From JADJXV01 sp964527785 (GTDB lineage Bacteria > Bacteroidota > Ignavibacteria > Kapaibacteriales > UBA961), in NCBI GenBank assembly GCA_964527785.1, contig CAZGNO010000006.1, positions 10,865 through 74,864 on the forward strand: a stretch of DNA of 64,000 bases, written 5' to 3'. The notes under the pieces are model-generated. The model was not told the origin of the DNA, ran no database searches, and saw nothing but the letters and a program-made list of their open reading frames with translations. Below, piece after piece: positions 52,831 to 63,100 of the stretch. The number at the start of each line of letters is the position of its first letter. The first letter of the stretch is position 1. A program made the translations under genes and the position numbers.

Positions 52831-55524
52831 ATGCCTAACTCATTGCACCGAATATCATTACTCTGTTTGATAATAATATGTGCAAGCGCAGTAGTTTTCA
52901 CTTTTAATGCTTCAGCTACTCCACTACGGTATAGCTTACAGGACTCTCTACGTACCAAACTTCTTCCTGATTCCAATATTCGCGAGCAAAACACCGACTC
53001 ATCAGTAAAACATAATGATTCACTGACAATTATCTCCGATTCAATCGCCAACCGACCTAAAAGTGACCTTGATACGGTTGTGACGTACTATGCTAAAGAT
53101 TCTGTAGTGTTTTCTCTCAGCAAGAAAACAATGCGACTTCGCGGGCAGTCCAAAGCAATTTTCAAAGAACAAAAACTTGAAGCAGAAATACTCATATTTG
53201 ATTTTAACTCATCAACGATGACTGCAATGTCATCGAAAGATTCCAATGGAAAGTTTGTCGGCTTCCCAAAATTCACCGATAAAAGTGATGAATTTGTGGG
53301 TGAGCAGTTACTATTCAATTTTCAAACCAAGCGAGGAACGATTACACTTGGTGAGACAAAGGTTCAAGACGGGTTTTATTTCGGCTCGAAGGTAAAGCGA
53401 GTAAACGATAATACCCTTTTCATTGAAAACGGCTGCTATACAACATGCTCTAAGCCACATCCTCACTTTTATTTTGGTTCGCCCAAGATGAAAGTAATCA
53501 CTCAAGACCGCATCTTTCTAGACCCGCTTATCCTTTATGTTGAGGATATGCCAATATTTGCACTCCCATTTGGGTTGTATTTTGAGAACAAAACCGGAAG
53601 ACGCTCCGGGATTATTATTCCATCGTTCTTTTTCTCGAATCTTAACGGTGTAACTTTTCAAAATATGGGTTACTATTTCGCTCTCAGTGATTATTACGAT
53701 ACACAAATCACTGCAGATATTTTTACAAAAACCGGCTATTTACTTAGAAATTATACACGATATAAATATCAAAATACCCTTGACGGGAGTTTCAATTTAT
53801 CGTTCGGACGGAGAAGAACCGACCCTGACCAACCGATGAATCAAAGTTGGAATTTTGATCTGAATCACCGTCAAACGCTTACTCCTCAATCAAGTTTAAC
53901 TGCTTCACTCAACTTCTCTTCGCAAGATTTCAATCGCAATTACGAGACTGATATTTCAAAACGGATTACGCAGCAAATTTTCTCTAACGCCTCTTACAAT
54001 CAGCAGTTTGATAACGGCTCGTCGTTAGCATTGTCTTTCTCTCGTAGTCAAAATATCATTACAAGTGAGTACCAGGTTAAACCTTCTCTCTCCTATCAAG
54101 TTCCACAAATTTTACCGTTCAAGAGATTAGTTGCATCGGATAACTGGCTTTCTCAAGTTGCTTTTACGTATGGAATGAATGCAAATTACAACTTGGACCG
54201 CATTCAACTTATCGTTCCCCTTGATACTGCTCTGAAAACATATGACACCACATTTAGAAGCGACGAACGGTATGTCATACGTCATTCACCATCATTATCA
54301 ATATCCCCAAAACTCGGCTATTTTTCATTGACACCACAAATTTCTTATAAAGAAAATTGGTTTTTTCGTAAGCTAACCAGATCAATGAACCCAACTGATT
54401 CAACTGTTAATAATAATTTTGAGCATTCAGTACTGCCATATAGAGATTACAGTTGGAGCATTGGTGTCGGTGCATCTACACGACTCTACGGGGTTGTTGA
54501 ACCCAATATTTGGGGGATTAAAGCACTAAGACATGTATTTGTTCCTTCCCTTAATTATTCGTTTACTCCAGAGTATTCCCCGCGTACAACGGATAAAGTC
54601 GGGGAATACATTAATTTGAGAACGGGAGACACTGTTCAATATTCTCGATTTGAAACTGATGGCGGCGAAGCTCCAAGACATAAACGCTCACAACTTGTTT
54701 CATTCAGTTTGTCAAATACTATTCAGGCAAAAATTGCGCAGCAAGATACAATGCCCGATTTAAACCTAGACCTTGTTACTGTAAACGCAAACAGTGGATA
54801 TGATTTTGAACGAGATTCATTAAAATTCAACGATATTTTTTTATCGTTCTATACTCCGGCATTAAAGTTCATCACATTTAATGGAAATTCCAAATTTACT
54901 CTCTATGATGAAGGTGAAAGAATTTCTCCAAATGGAACTTCAGTCGGTTATGTTCCGATCAATACGTATTTAATCTCTGTTGGAAAAGGACTGGCGCGGC
55001 TGACCTACTTTTCAGTAAATCTATCCACAAGTTTTTCTTCAGAGGGTATTCAACTGACGAATACTTTACCAAGTGACACTACTTCTGCTGACTCATTGGG
55101 AAATACTATCGGTGAACGTTTCCTTCGACGATACAATTATGCAGCTGTACAGGATGATATTTATGGTGACAATACTCCGGGTTTTTCACCAGTAGGCATA
55201 CCTTGGAGTGTTCAATTAGGGCTTACATTTTCCTATAATGAACCTGTAAAACATATCATCACCCGTACCCTTAATGCACAAGCAGGAGTTCAATTTAGTA
55301 TTACTCCTACCTGGAAAGTGAATTCAACATTATATTACGATTTTGTTACCAACAAGTTTGAAGCATCAACAATTAATATAACTAAAGACCTTGATTGCTG
55401 GGCTTTACAATTTTCATGGACTCCAACAGGATTGAGTAGGGGTTTTTATCTTCGTTTTGGAATCAAATCACCTCAGCTTCAAGACTTAAAAATCGAAAAG
55501 CGCGACAATCCGGCGTACAGATAA
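52831..55524 (+). CDS. lptD: LPS-assembly protein LptD-like outer membrane protein
   Basis: LptD places lipopolysaccharide in the outer leaflet. The 897-residue protein has an N-terminal signal, an OstA-like jellyroll (VTYYAKDSVVFSLSKKTMRL, EQLLFNFQTKRG), NGCYTTC with paired cysteines, the LYVEDMPIFALPFGLYF segment that is typical of LptD, and then a long beta barrel with many aromatic strands (ITADIFTKTGY, YRYKYQN-type). The ATG at 52831 is preferred to TTG 52798, which overlaps the upstream gene. With lpxK it shows an LPS-bearing outer membrane. Confidence 0.87.
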   Translation: MPNSLHRISLLCLIIICASAVVFTFNASATPLRYSLQDSLRTKLLPDSNIREQNTDSSVKHNDSLTIISDSIANRPKSDLDTVVTYYAKDSVVFSLSKKTMRLRGQSKAIFKEQKLEAEILIFDFNSSTMTAMSSKDSNGKFVGFPKFTDKSDEFVGEQLLFNFQTKRGTITLGETKVQDGFYFGSKVKRVNDNTLFIENGCYTTCSKPHPHFYFGSPKMKVITQDRIFLDPLILYVEDMPIFALPFGLYFENKTGRRSGIIIPSFFFSNLNGVTFQNMGYYFALSDYYDTQITADIFTKTGYLLRNYTRYKYQNTLDGSFNLSFGRRRTDPDQPMNQSWNFDLNHRQTLTPQSSLTASLNFSSQDFNRNYETDISKRITQQIFSNASYNQQFDNGSSLALSFSRSQNIITSEYQVKPSLSYQVPQILPFKRLVASDNWLSQVAFTYGMNANYNLDRIQLIVPLDTALKTYDTTFRSDERYVIRHSPSLSISPKLGYFSLTPQISYKENWFFRKLTRSMNPTDSTVNNNFEHSVLPYRDYSWSIGVGASTRLYGVVEPNIWGIKALRHVFVPSLNYSFTPEYSPRTTDKVGEYINLRTGDTVQYSRFETDGGEAPRHKRSQLVSFSLSNTIQAKIAQQDTMPDLNLDLVTVNANSGYDFERDSLKFNDIFLSFYTPALKFITFNGNSKFTLYDEGERISPNGTSVGYVPINTYLISVGKGLARLTYFSVNLSTSFSSEGIQLTNTLPSDTTSADSLGNTIGERFLRRYNYAAVQDDIYGDNTPGFSPVGIPWSVQLGLTFSYNEPVKHIITRTLNAQAGVQFSITPTWKVNSTLYYDFVTNKFEASTINITKDLDCWALQFSWTPTGLSRGFYLRFGIKSPQLQDLKIEKRDNPAYR

Positions 55525-55539
55525 ATCTCACAGAATAAA

Positions 55540-55572
55540 AAGCGCGAAAGTTGGGGGGTAACTTTCGCGCTT
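55540..55572. terminator. Bidirectional terminator after lptD
   Basis: AAGCGCGAAAGTT (55540-55552), loop GGGGGGT, AACTTTCGCGCTT (55560-55572): a perfect 13-base stem with A-rich sequence before it. It serves lptD (plus) and the VOC genes (minus). Confidence 0.85.
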
Positions 55573-55621
55573 AATTGACCACTACAGCAGAAATTGCAGC
55601 TCGCCGTTTTGGTTGTGAATC

Positions 55622-55966
55622 CTATAGAGTCTGAACATCTTGACCAAACTGAATGAGGTAGTCATTATTATCATATATGGCAAATTCTCTCATTCCATAC
55701 TCAAAATTTTCGATTGGATAGACCACCGTTGCTTTATTTTTCAGTTGATTCCACAATTCGTCGATTTTATCGGTATTGATATAAAACGAACCTGTAAATA
55801 TTGGTTTTTCAAATGGAATAAGATCGTTCGGAATAGCAATCATTATCTCAACACTATCTCTGTGGAGCGAAGCCCAACCGTATTCATCATTTCTTTCATC
55901 ACAGGTAAAACCTAATGTTGATGTATAAAAATCAACAGTCTCTTGGAAATTAGCCGATGATATCAT
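55622..55966 (-). CDS. VOC (glyoxalase/bleomycin-resistance) family protein
   Basis: The 114-residue protein is one VOC domain pair: FQETVDFYTSTLGFTCDER, WASLHRDSVEIMIAI, TGSFYINTDKIDELWNQLK and MREFAIYDNNDYLIQFGQ. The usual metal Glu and Gln are present at the end. The first ATG (55966) removes the usual first strand; the frame upstream carries KKFISLRPM after a stop, starting at AUU 55996. The substrate is unknown. It follows the other VOC gene, 44 bases after its stop. Confidence 0.85.
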   Translation of the reverse strand: MISSANFQETVDFYTSTLGFTCDERNDEYGWASLHRDSVEIMIAIPNDLIPFEKPIFTGSFYINTDKIDELWNQLKNKATVVYPIENFEYGMREFAIYDNNDYLIQFGQDVQTL

Positions 55967-56010
55967 TGGTCGAAGAGAAATGAATTTCTTCGCAATATTC
56001 TTTCAGGAAA

Positions 56011-56379
56011 TTAATGCTGTGAATGAAGAGCTACTCTGCCACCTTCAGTATCAAGGAAATACGCCATATATCCAATTTCCTCAGTAATGAGCATTTTAGG
56101 CATAATAACCTTACCGCCATTTGCCTCTACACGTCCTAAAATATCACTCAAATCATTCCCTGCGTTGAGATATACAACAGCACCGTCAGCACTGGGTACA
56201 CAATACTCTCCTGCAACAATTGCTCCACCTACTGCGCCTTCATCAGCTGGAAAAAATCCCATTTTATACTCGTTCATTTCTGTGGTTTGAATTTCTGTTC
56301 CTAAGATTGAGCTATAAAATTTCACGGCACGGTCAAAATCTGTTGCCGGAATTTCAAACCAGTTTAATGCATTTTTCAT
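56011..56379 (-). CDS. VOC family protein
   Basis: A 122-residue single VOC protein with WFEIPATDFDRAVKFYSSILG, GAIVAGEYCVPSADGAVVYLN and ANGGKVIMPK before YMAYFLDTEGGRVALHS. This subgroup often stands near WYL or AraC regulators, with unknown substrate; many relatives are annotated glyoxalase-like. It lies 145 bases after the WYL gene, with a palindromic operator-like site and a TAATTTTG element in the gap. Confidence 0.9.
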   Translation of the reverse strand: MKNALNWFEIPATDFDRAVKFYSSILGTEIQTTEMNEYKMGFFPADEGAVGGAIVAGEYCVPSADGAVVYLNAGNDLSDILGRVEANGGKVIMPKMLITEEIGYMAYFLDTEGGRVALHSQH

Positions 56380-56453
56380 ACTGTTTCCTCAAAAAAATTA
56401 TTAATATTTACCCGGCTGTTCAATTATTTATAGTTGCCGAGTTGTATCGTTTG

Positions 56454-56461
56454 CAAAATTA
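56454..56461 (-). promoter_or_regulatory. Putative -7 element of the VOC genes
   Basis: TAATTTTG on the minus strand fits TAnnTTTG, 75 bases before the VOC ATG at 56379. A palindrome covers the -33 position instead of TTG. Confidence 0.5.
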
Positions 56462-56470
56462 CCATACGAC

Positions 56471-56490
56471 ACTGACATCAGTATGTCAGT
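56471..56490. promoter_or_regulatory. Operator-like palindrome between WYL and VOC genes
   Basis: ACTGACAT-CAGT-ATGTCAGT, two perfect 8-base arms with a 4-base centre. It covers the expected -33 site of the VOC promoter, the right place for a regulator. The WYL protein encoded just upstream is the natural candidate to bind it. Confidence 0.6.
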
Positions 56491-56524
56491 AGTAAAATAT
56501 TAGTAAAATTTAACATATATTTTT

Positions 56525-57481
56525 TTAGGATTCAACTTCGTTAAGTTCAATTACTTCACGAGCAGTTTTCGTGATAATTTTCTTGAGCTCAGGCGGGTGC
56601 AATACAGTTACATTTTTACCAAAAGAAAGAGTCCACCGAGCAATCCATTCGAGATACGGCACAAGAAAGGTCATTTCAATTCCTTCGTTTCGTTCTATTT
56701 CCTCCACTAAACCAAAATAGTATTTAGCAGTTGCGTATCGTGAATATGAATATGGAAACAAGAGTCGAACCTCAACAGGATTTTCCAAGCGGAGCTCTCT
56801 GCTCATGAATTTATTAACTGAAAAATTTGGGCGAATAGTAAAAATCTCATTTAGCTCCGTTATTGATTTGATACGATCGGCACGAAAATCACGAAAATCC
56901 TCCCTAAGGCGACAATACGCTACAAGATGCCAATGATCACTATAATATACCAAACCGACCGGTTCGACCGATCTTGCAGTGGTTTCATCATTGGATTGGG
57001 CATAATATTCCATATTAAGAATAGTTCTGTGAACAATCGAACGTTGAATTTGAGCTAATACGTTGGTATTTATGTCATCCTGCAACCAAGGAGACCGAGC
57101 ATGAACTGCAACAGACTCTTGTAAACGTTCCAGATATTCTTTTTTTTCTTTGGGAAGAACCGAACTAATCTTCATAAGTGCGGATTCAGTATGTTTTTGG
57201 TGCGATGTATCTGTAGTTTGTTTTAAAAATTCACCGCCTAGAAAAATCGCACTTGCCTCTTCTTCCGTGAACATGACCGGAGGCAGATGGTATCCATGAG
57301 CAAGAGAATATCCAATCCCTACTTCTGCAGCAATAGGAACTCCGGCTTCTTCAAGTGCTCTAAGGTCTCTATAAATTGTACGGACACTTACTCCAAAATG
57401 ATCCGCGATATCCTCTGCCCGAACAATTTTTTTGCTTTGTAAATGAAGGATAATTCCTAAATATCGTACAAGTTTACTCAT
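56525..57481 (-). CDS. HTH-WYL transcriptional regulator (YafY/DeoR-like)
   Basis: The 318-residue protein (start ATG 57481) has an HTH_11 winged helix, YLGIILHLQ...RAEDIADHFGVSVRTIYRDLRALEEAGVPI, a linker and a WYL domain from about residue 130 with RSVEPVGLVYYSDHWHLVAYC and FRADRIKSI, and a C-terminal WCX domain. It binds DNA and probably senses a ligand through WYL. An upstream TTG at 57520 is rejected because the added residues do not match the family. The two VOC genes lie downstream on the same strand. Confidence 0.93.
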   Translation of the reverse strand: MSKLVRYLGIILHLQSKKIVRAEDIADHFGVSVRTIYRDLRALEEAGVPIAAEVGIGYSLAHGYHLPPVMFTEEEASAIFLGGEFLKQTTDTSHQKHTESALMKISSVLPKEKKEYLERLQESVAVHARSPWLQDDINTNVLAQIQRSIVHRTILNMEYYAQSNDETTARSVEPVGLVYYSDHWHLVAYCRLREDFRDFRADRIKSITELNEIFTIRPNFSVNKFMSRELRLENPVEVRLLFPYSYSRYATAKYYFGLVEEIERNEGIEMTFLVPYLEWIARWTLSFGKNVTVLHPPELKKIITKTAREVIELNEVES

Positions 57482-57621
57482 TACTTTTAAAATAGAATTT
57501 GTATGCTTTAAAAACTGCAATTTCGCAGTTTTTTTTCAGTTATTTAAATTTTATTTTATCAATGCAAATATTACAGTAACGGCAATAGCTTTTAATCCAA
57601 TTTTTTCAGCAATATATTTCG

Positions 57622-57629
57622 TAATTTTG
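57622..57629 (+). promoter_or_regulatory. Putative -7 element of the esterase/ATP-grasp unit
   Basis: TAATTTTG matches TAnnTTTG, 40 bases before the GTG start at 57670. No clear TTG stands 20 bases upstream. Confidence 0.45.
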
Positions 57630-57669
57630 TTTGTAAAACATCTTGTTTTCTTTCATTTTTCTTTGATTT

Positions 57670-58821
57670 GTGCTTACATCTCATCAATTAATCAACTCAC
57701 TGCTAGAGCTTTTGGGGACTCATAAAGAGGAAGAGAGGCAAAGAGTTGCTGAGGAGTTTTGGCGGAATTTGACAACAAACAGTTCCTCTCCATTGCCTAT
57801 AACGCTCAATAATCGTGCATACTTTATGTATAAAGGATCTGCTAAAAGCGTTATGCTTGTTGGTGACTGGACTTACTGGCAACCTGCTATTGCTCTTCAC
57901 CAAATAGAGCATACTGATTTGTTCTACGGCATCCAGGAGTTCCATCCAACTGCCAGATTGCAATACAAACTGATAGTGGACGGCAATTGGATATTAGACC
58001 CATCAAATATTCACACATCAATCGAAGGTTTTGGTCAAAACTCAGAATTTTGGATGCCGGAATATCTCGACGAATCATGGCTTGAACCATCAACATCTGT
58101 AGTTCACAGAGGTAATATTAAATGGTTTGAATTTGAAAGTAAATTGCTCAATGAAACAAGGGAAATTTTCCTTTATACTCCGGTCTATAAAAATGAAAAA
58201 GGGTTCAGTTTACCACTACTCATAGTTCATGACGGTTCAGAAGCAATTCACATAGGAAAGTTCCATCAGATACTCGATAACTTACAAGCAGCAGGAAAAA
58301 TACCACCATGCGCTGCCCTCTTCATTTCACCTAAAGATAGAATCGGTGAATATGCTCTCAATGCATCATATCCGGAATTTTGCATACATGAAGCACTAAC
58401 AGAGGCACTTGCTATATGGAAAAAATGGAATGTACCCATATCGGATGAATCACCTAAGCGCAGCATAACCGGAGCATCACTCGGAGGACTTCTTGCAACT
58501 AAAACTTCACTTCAATTTCCAAAAGACATTGGTGTTTGCATAGCACAATCGCCGTCGTATTGGTGGAATCAAGCAGAAATTTTCCATTCTCCATATTTAA
58601 AAAATGCCCCTAAGATTGAATTTCATTTGCAAACAGGAACAATATGCGATGCTCAAAAAATGACAGAATCCATGTTCCACAGATTAAAATATCTTGGAGC
58701 AAATGTTATGTATCAGGAATTTCACCAAAGCCACACATGGGGCAATTGGCGAACAAATCTTGCATCTGCAATTCAATCGTGGCTTTCCCCTATGTCAATT
58801 CCCAATCATATTCAATCATAA
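57670..58821 (+). CDS. Enterochelin-esterase-like alpha/beta hydrolase with N-terminal E-set domain
   Basis: Residues about 50-130 form an early-set, carbohydrate-binding-like domain (VMLVGDWTYWQPAIAL, LQYKLIVDGNWILDPSN). Residues about 155-375 are an esterase of the enterochelin/D esterase (Fes-like) type with RSITGASLGGLLA (Ser about 269) and a C-terminal His in FHQSHTWGNWR. No signal peptide is seen, so it should be cytoplasmic. The start is GTG 57670. The ATP-grasp gene begins 18 bases later, so the two form an operon and probably one pathway. The substrate is not evident; no siderophore genes are nearby. Confidence 0.85.
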   Translation: MLTSHQLINSLLELLGTHKEEERQRVAEEFWRNLTTNSSSPLPITLNNRAYFMYKGSAKSVMLVGDWTYWQPAIALHQIEHTDLFYGIQEFHPTARLQYKLIVDGNWILDPSNIHTSIEGFGQNSEFWMPEYLDESWLEPSTSVVHRGNIKWFEFESKLLNETREIFLYTPVYKNEKGFSLPLLIVHDGSEAIHIGKFHQILDNLQAAGKIPPCAALFISPKDRIGEYALNASYPEFCIHEALTEALAIWKKWNVPISDESPKRSITGASLGGLLATKTSLQFPKDIGVCIAQSPSYWWNQAEIFHSPYLKNAPKIEFHLQTGTICDAQKMTESMFHRLKYLGANVMYQEFHQSHTWGNWRTNLASAIQSWLSPMSIPNHIQS

Positions 58822-58839
58822 TAAATCAAGAGGTTTAGC

Positions 58840-60021
58840 ATGGAATCGAAAAAAACTGTTTTGTGTATTGTCGGTGCGCTCTTTGGTCGTCCGTTTCTAC
58901 TGGAAGCAAAACGGATGGGATGGAATGTTCACCTACTGACAGAAGAAAAGTACTTGAAGGAAGCATGGCCCCGTGACCATATTGACCAAGTATATGCTGT
59001 TCCCGATTTGTTTGATGAAAAAGTGGTAAGAAACGTCGTGTGCTACCTCTCGCGAGTTATAAAGTTTGATAAAATCATTGGTTTGGGTGAATTTGATATT
59101 GAAGTGGCTGCTGCTCTTAGGGAGCATACACGAATTGCAGGAATGGGGGAAACAACCTCTCGGTACTTTCGCGATAAGCTCGCAATGAGAATGAAAGCAA
59201 AAGAAGAAGGTGTATTGGTTCCTGAATTTGTACGGATACTCAATCATGCCGAAGTAAATGATTTTATGAATTCAGTGCCTGCTCCGTGGGTACTCAAACC
59301 AAGAATGGGTGCATCGTCATCCAAAATCACAAAGATGTTCCATGCCCAGGAAGTTTGGAATGAAATTGAAAAATTGGGCGATAAACAATCCAACTTTTTG
59401 CTCGAACGATATGTTGCAGGAGATGTCTATCATGTAGATGCTTTGGTCAATGACTCAAAGGTTATTTTTGCCTCATGCTCTAAATACGGACTGCCTATGT
59501 TAGATTTAACGACAACCGGTGGAATTTTTACAACTCGCATGATTAAAAGAGGAAATGCAGACGAAAAAGCTCTTCAAAAAATCAACAAAGACATTACTGC
59601 TGCCTTCGGAATGGTTCATGGAACGATGCATAATGAGTATATTAAAAGCAAAGAAGACGGTAAATTTTATTTTCTGGAAGCAAGTGCCCGTATAGGCGGT
59701 GCAAGAATTCCTGACGTAGTATTCCGTTCTACAGGACTTTGCTTGTGGCACGAATGGGCAAAGATTGAACTTCTCCCCAAAGGAGAGTATAAACTTCCCA
59801 GCTATAAGAAGATGTATGGAGGAGGTATCTTCACATTAGCCAGGCAAGATGAACCGGATATGTCAGTCTATAGCGACCCTGAAGTAGCTTGGGTTCAAAA
59901 AAAGAAAAACTATGCAGGGCTCATTCTTAGATCTGAGAATGCCGAGCGTATAGAAGAACTTCTTATGAATTATTACCCTCGTTTTGCTGAAGATTTCATG
60001 GCTCATGTTCCCATGAAGTAA
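58840..60021 (+). CDS. ATP-grasp ligase-like protein
   Basis: The 393-residue protein has an N-terminal preATP-grasp Rossmann domain (VLCIVGALFGRPFLLEAKRMGW, key LCIVGA), then RYFRDKLAMRMKAKEEGVLVPEF, the phosphate-lid PWVLKPRMGASSSKI and metal-site FYFLEASARIGGARIPD. It should join a carboxylate to an amine or thiol with ATP. It resembles carboxylate-amine ligases in general, with no clear partner to name the product. It is coupled to the esterase upstream and is ended by a terminator. Confidence 0.85.
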   Translation: MESKKTVLCIVGALFGRPFLLEAKRMGWNVHLLTEEKYLKEAWPRDHIDQVYAVPDLFDEKVVRNVVCYLSRVIKFDKIIGLGEFDIEVAAALREHTRIAGMGETTSRYFRDKLAMRMKAKEEGVLVPEFVRILNHAEVNDFMNSVPAPWVLKPRMGASSSKITKMFHAQEVWNEIEKLGDKQSNFLLERYVAGDVYHVDALVNDSKVIFASCSKYGLPMLDLTTTGGIFTTRMIKRGNADEKALQKINKDITAAFGMVHGTMHNEYIKSKEDGKFYFLEASARIGGARIPDVVFRSTGLCLWHEWAKIELLPKGEYKLPSYKKMYGGGIFTLARQDEPDMSVYSDPEVAWVQKKKNYAGLILRSENAERIEELLMNYYPRFAEDFMAHVPMK

Positions 60022-60043
60022 TAAATTATATAATGATACTTAC

Positions 60044-60088
60044 AGACCTGATTGATAATCAAAAAAATGTCAGTCAGGTCTCTTTTTG
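60044..60088 (+). terminator. Terminator of the esterase/ATP-grasp operon
   Basis: AGACCTGATTGA (60044-60055) pairs with TCAGTCAGGTCT (60070-60081), one G-T pair, followed by CTTTTTG. It lies between the ATP-grasp gene and mfd. Confidence 0.85.
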
Positions 60089-60114
60089 TTGCTTGTCATC
60101 GAAAATCTATCCCA

Positions 60115-63100
60115 ATGAATCCTCTATCCAAAGAATCCTCACAATTTGATGCAATTCTTAGTCGGCTCGAAAAGACGCGATTTCTCAGAGAAATTGAGCA
60201 TCATTTTGCTAAAAGTACACAGGTATCTGTCAAAACACTTTCAGGTTCATTGCGTACTTTAGCTATTGCAACACTTTGGAAGCGAAACCCACAGCGAATT
60301 TTCATTCTTACAGAATCAAAAGAAGAATCTCAAGAATGGATATATGATTTAAACGTTCTTATCGGCGAACAAAACACCGCTCTTTTCGCAGAACCGGACA
60401 AACGTGTTCACTTCTCTGCCGAACAGCTTGATGAAAAGATTGTAGCAATTATTGATTCGCTGGCAATGGTTGAAAACAACAACCAATGTATAGCGGTTGC
60501 CTCTCCTGAATGCTTGACATTTGGTGTACCGAAACCGAATGAAGTTCAAACAAACCGTTTACATCTAGAGCGTGGCGAAAAATTAGTTTTCAATCAATTT
60601 ACAACTACACTTTCACTCCATGGATTTGATAGAAAAGACTTTGTAGAAAACCAAGGGGATATGGCTGTTCGTGGTGGTATTGTGGATGTCTTCCCACTCG
60701 GATGGACTGCCCCGCTTCGTATCGAATTTTGGGGAGATGTAATTGATTCTATCCGTGAATTTGACCCTCTCTCACAGCGAAGCATACGGGAGCATGACAG
60801 TATTGAATTGATTGCCGATTTATTTCAGCATGGTGATACACCATTTGACTCTTCAATTACCGATTACTTCCCTACCGGCTCACTTCTAGTTGTTGATTCT
60901 CCCGAACAGTGTGAACGTAAATTTGAAGATTTAGGTATCGAGAATTGGAAAAAAATGTTCTCCGGTTGGAAGATACTATATATCAATGGATTAGGTGAAA
61001 CGACTGTTTCTGTTAAATCACAATATCAGCCGTCACTAGCTGCATCTATTCATAAGTTACTTATTGAACTGCGTTCGCTTGCCATAAGTCAAACACGTAT
61101 ATTTCTTGCAGCCGAAGGAAATGTCAATTCAAAACGGCTGCATGATTTGGTAATAAACGGCTTTGAACAGGATGAAAATGAAGAACCGGACAAGCCGCTA
61201 GCTTCACCTCAGAACACACTTCGGAGTATTACTTGGCTCAATAAAACACTTTCCAAAGGGTTTGTTCTGCCTGATGATCAAATTGCTTTTTTCACAGAAC
61301 ATCAGTTGTTTGAACGAAGACATTTCCAAACTAACAAACGCGGCAAGCAGTTTACCGGTATTACACTGCGTGAGCTTGCTCAGTTAAAACGCGGAGATTA
61401 CGTTGTTCACATTGACAAGGGAATCGGTCGTTTCGACGGTTTGGAAACTATTGTGATTGCTGGTAACAAGCAGGACTGTGCACGTGTGATTTATGAAGGC
61501 AATGATGTACTCTATGTCCATCTCAATCATATTCATAAACTCCAGAAGTACTCAGGCGGTGAAGAAGGTGCACCAAAACTAAGTAAACTCGGTTCGTCAG
61601 ATTGGGAACGAAAAAAGCAAAGAAGCAAGAAAAAACTCAAGGATATAGCTAGAGAGCTAATCAAGTTATATGCTGAACGCAAGTCTCAACCCGGGTTTTC
61701 ATTTCCGGAAGATACTGTCTGGCAGAAAGAATTTGAAGCATCATTCATTTACGAAGATACTCCCGATCAATCCAAAGCAACTGCAGAAGTAAAAAGCGAT
61801 ATGGAAGCACAAACCCCTATGGATAGATTGGTCTGTGGTGATGTCGGTTTCGGTAAGACCGAAGTTGCAGTTCGTGCTGCTTTCAAAGCTGTTCAAAGTG
61901 GAAAACAGGTAGCTGTCCTTGTTCCCACTACTATTTTGGCACAACAGCATTTTTCGTCATTCAAAGATCGTCTACACCGTTATCCTGTAAATGTTGATGT
62001 ACTATCTCGGTTCCGCTCGCCGTCTGAACAGAAGGAAGTCGTGGAAAGTGTGAAGAAAGGCAATGTAGATATTCTTATAGGCACACACCGTATATTAAGC
62101 AAGGACATTAATTTCAAGAATCTGGGTTTACTGGTAATTGACGAAGAACAAAAATTTGGAGTAGCTGCCAAAGAAAAACTCCGTTCTATGCGTGTAACAG
62201 TTGATACACTTACTCTTACTGCTACACCGATCCCAAGAACCCTCAATTTTTCATTGATGGGTGCACGGGATTTGAGTGTTATCGAAACACCTCCACGCAA
62301 CCGCCTTCCTATTATCACGGAAATTTCAGAATGGAATGAGGATGCTATCCACAAAGCAGTTTTGAGAGAAATTGACAGAGGTGGGCAAATTTATTTTGTG
62401 AGTGATAAAATCGCAACTCTTACTAAAATTCATGAACAGCTTCTTGAGTTAGTCCCAACGCTGCGGTGTGGAATTGCACACGGACAAATGGATACCGAAA
62501 AGTTGGAAAACACAATGGAAAAGTTCATGGAGCGAAAATATGATGTGTTGATTTGTACTAAAATCGTTGAATCCGGTCTGGACATTCCTAATGCAAATAC
62601 TATCTTCATTCATAATGCTGATAATTTCGGTCTTGCAGAACTTTACCAACTTCGCGGTCGCGTAGGACGGTCGAATACTCAAGCATATTCAATGCTTATT
62701 GTTCCTCCTATGCGTACTTTGTCGCGTACAGCACTAAGAAGATTGCAAGCATTGGAGGAGAATACCGATTTAGGAAGCGGATTCCAACTTGCAATGCGAG
62801 ATATGGAAATTCGCGGTGCCGGTAATTTGCTTGGCGGAGAGCAAAGTGGATTTATTGCTGAAATGGGATTTGAACTCTATCAGAAAATACTTGATGAAGC
62901 AGTGAATGAGCTTCGAACAGAGGAATTCTCTACATTATTTACCGATGAAAAACAATCAACGAGAAGACGCTCGTTTGCAAATGATGATGTAGCGGTAGAA
63001 ATTGGTGCTGATGCTTTGCTTCCCACTAATTACGTTTCTAGCGATACCGAACGTTTTGAATTTTACAAACGGCTCTATAATGTTCGTTCGGAAGTAGAAT

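Noticed and set aside
60052..60114. Upstream starts of Mfd (TTG 60052, ATG 60067)
   Set aside because: They lie inside the terminator hairpin of the preceding operon; ATG 60115 is the first clear start after it.
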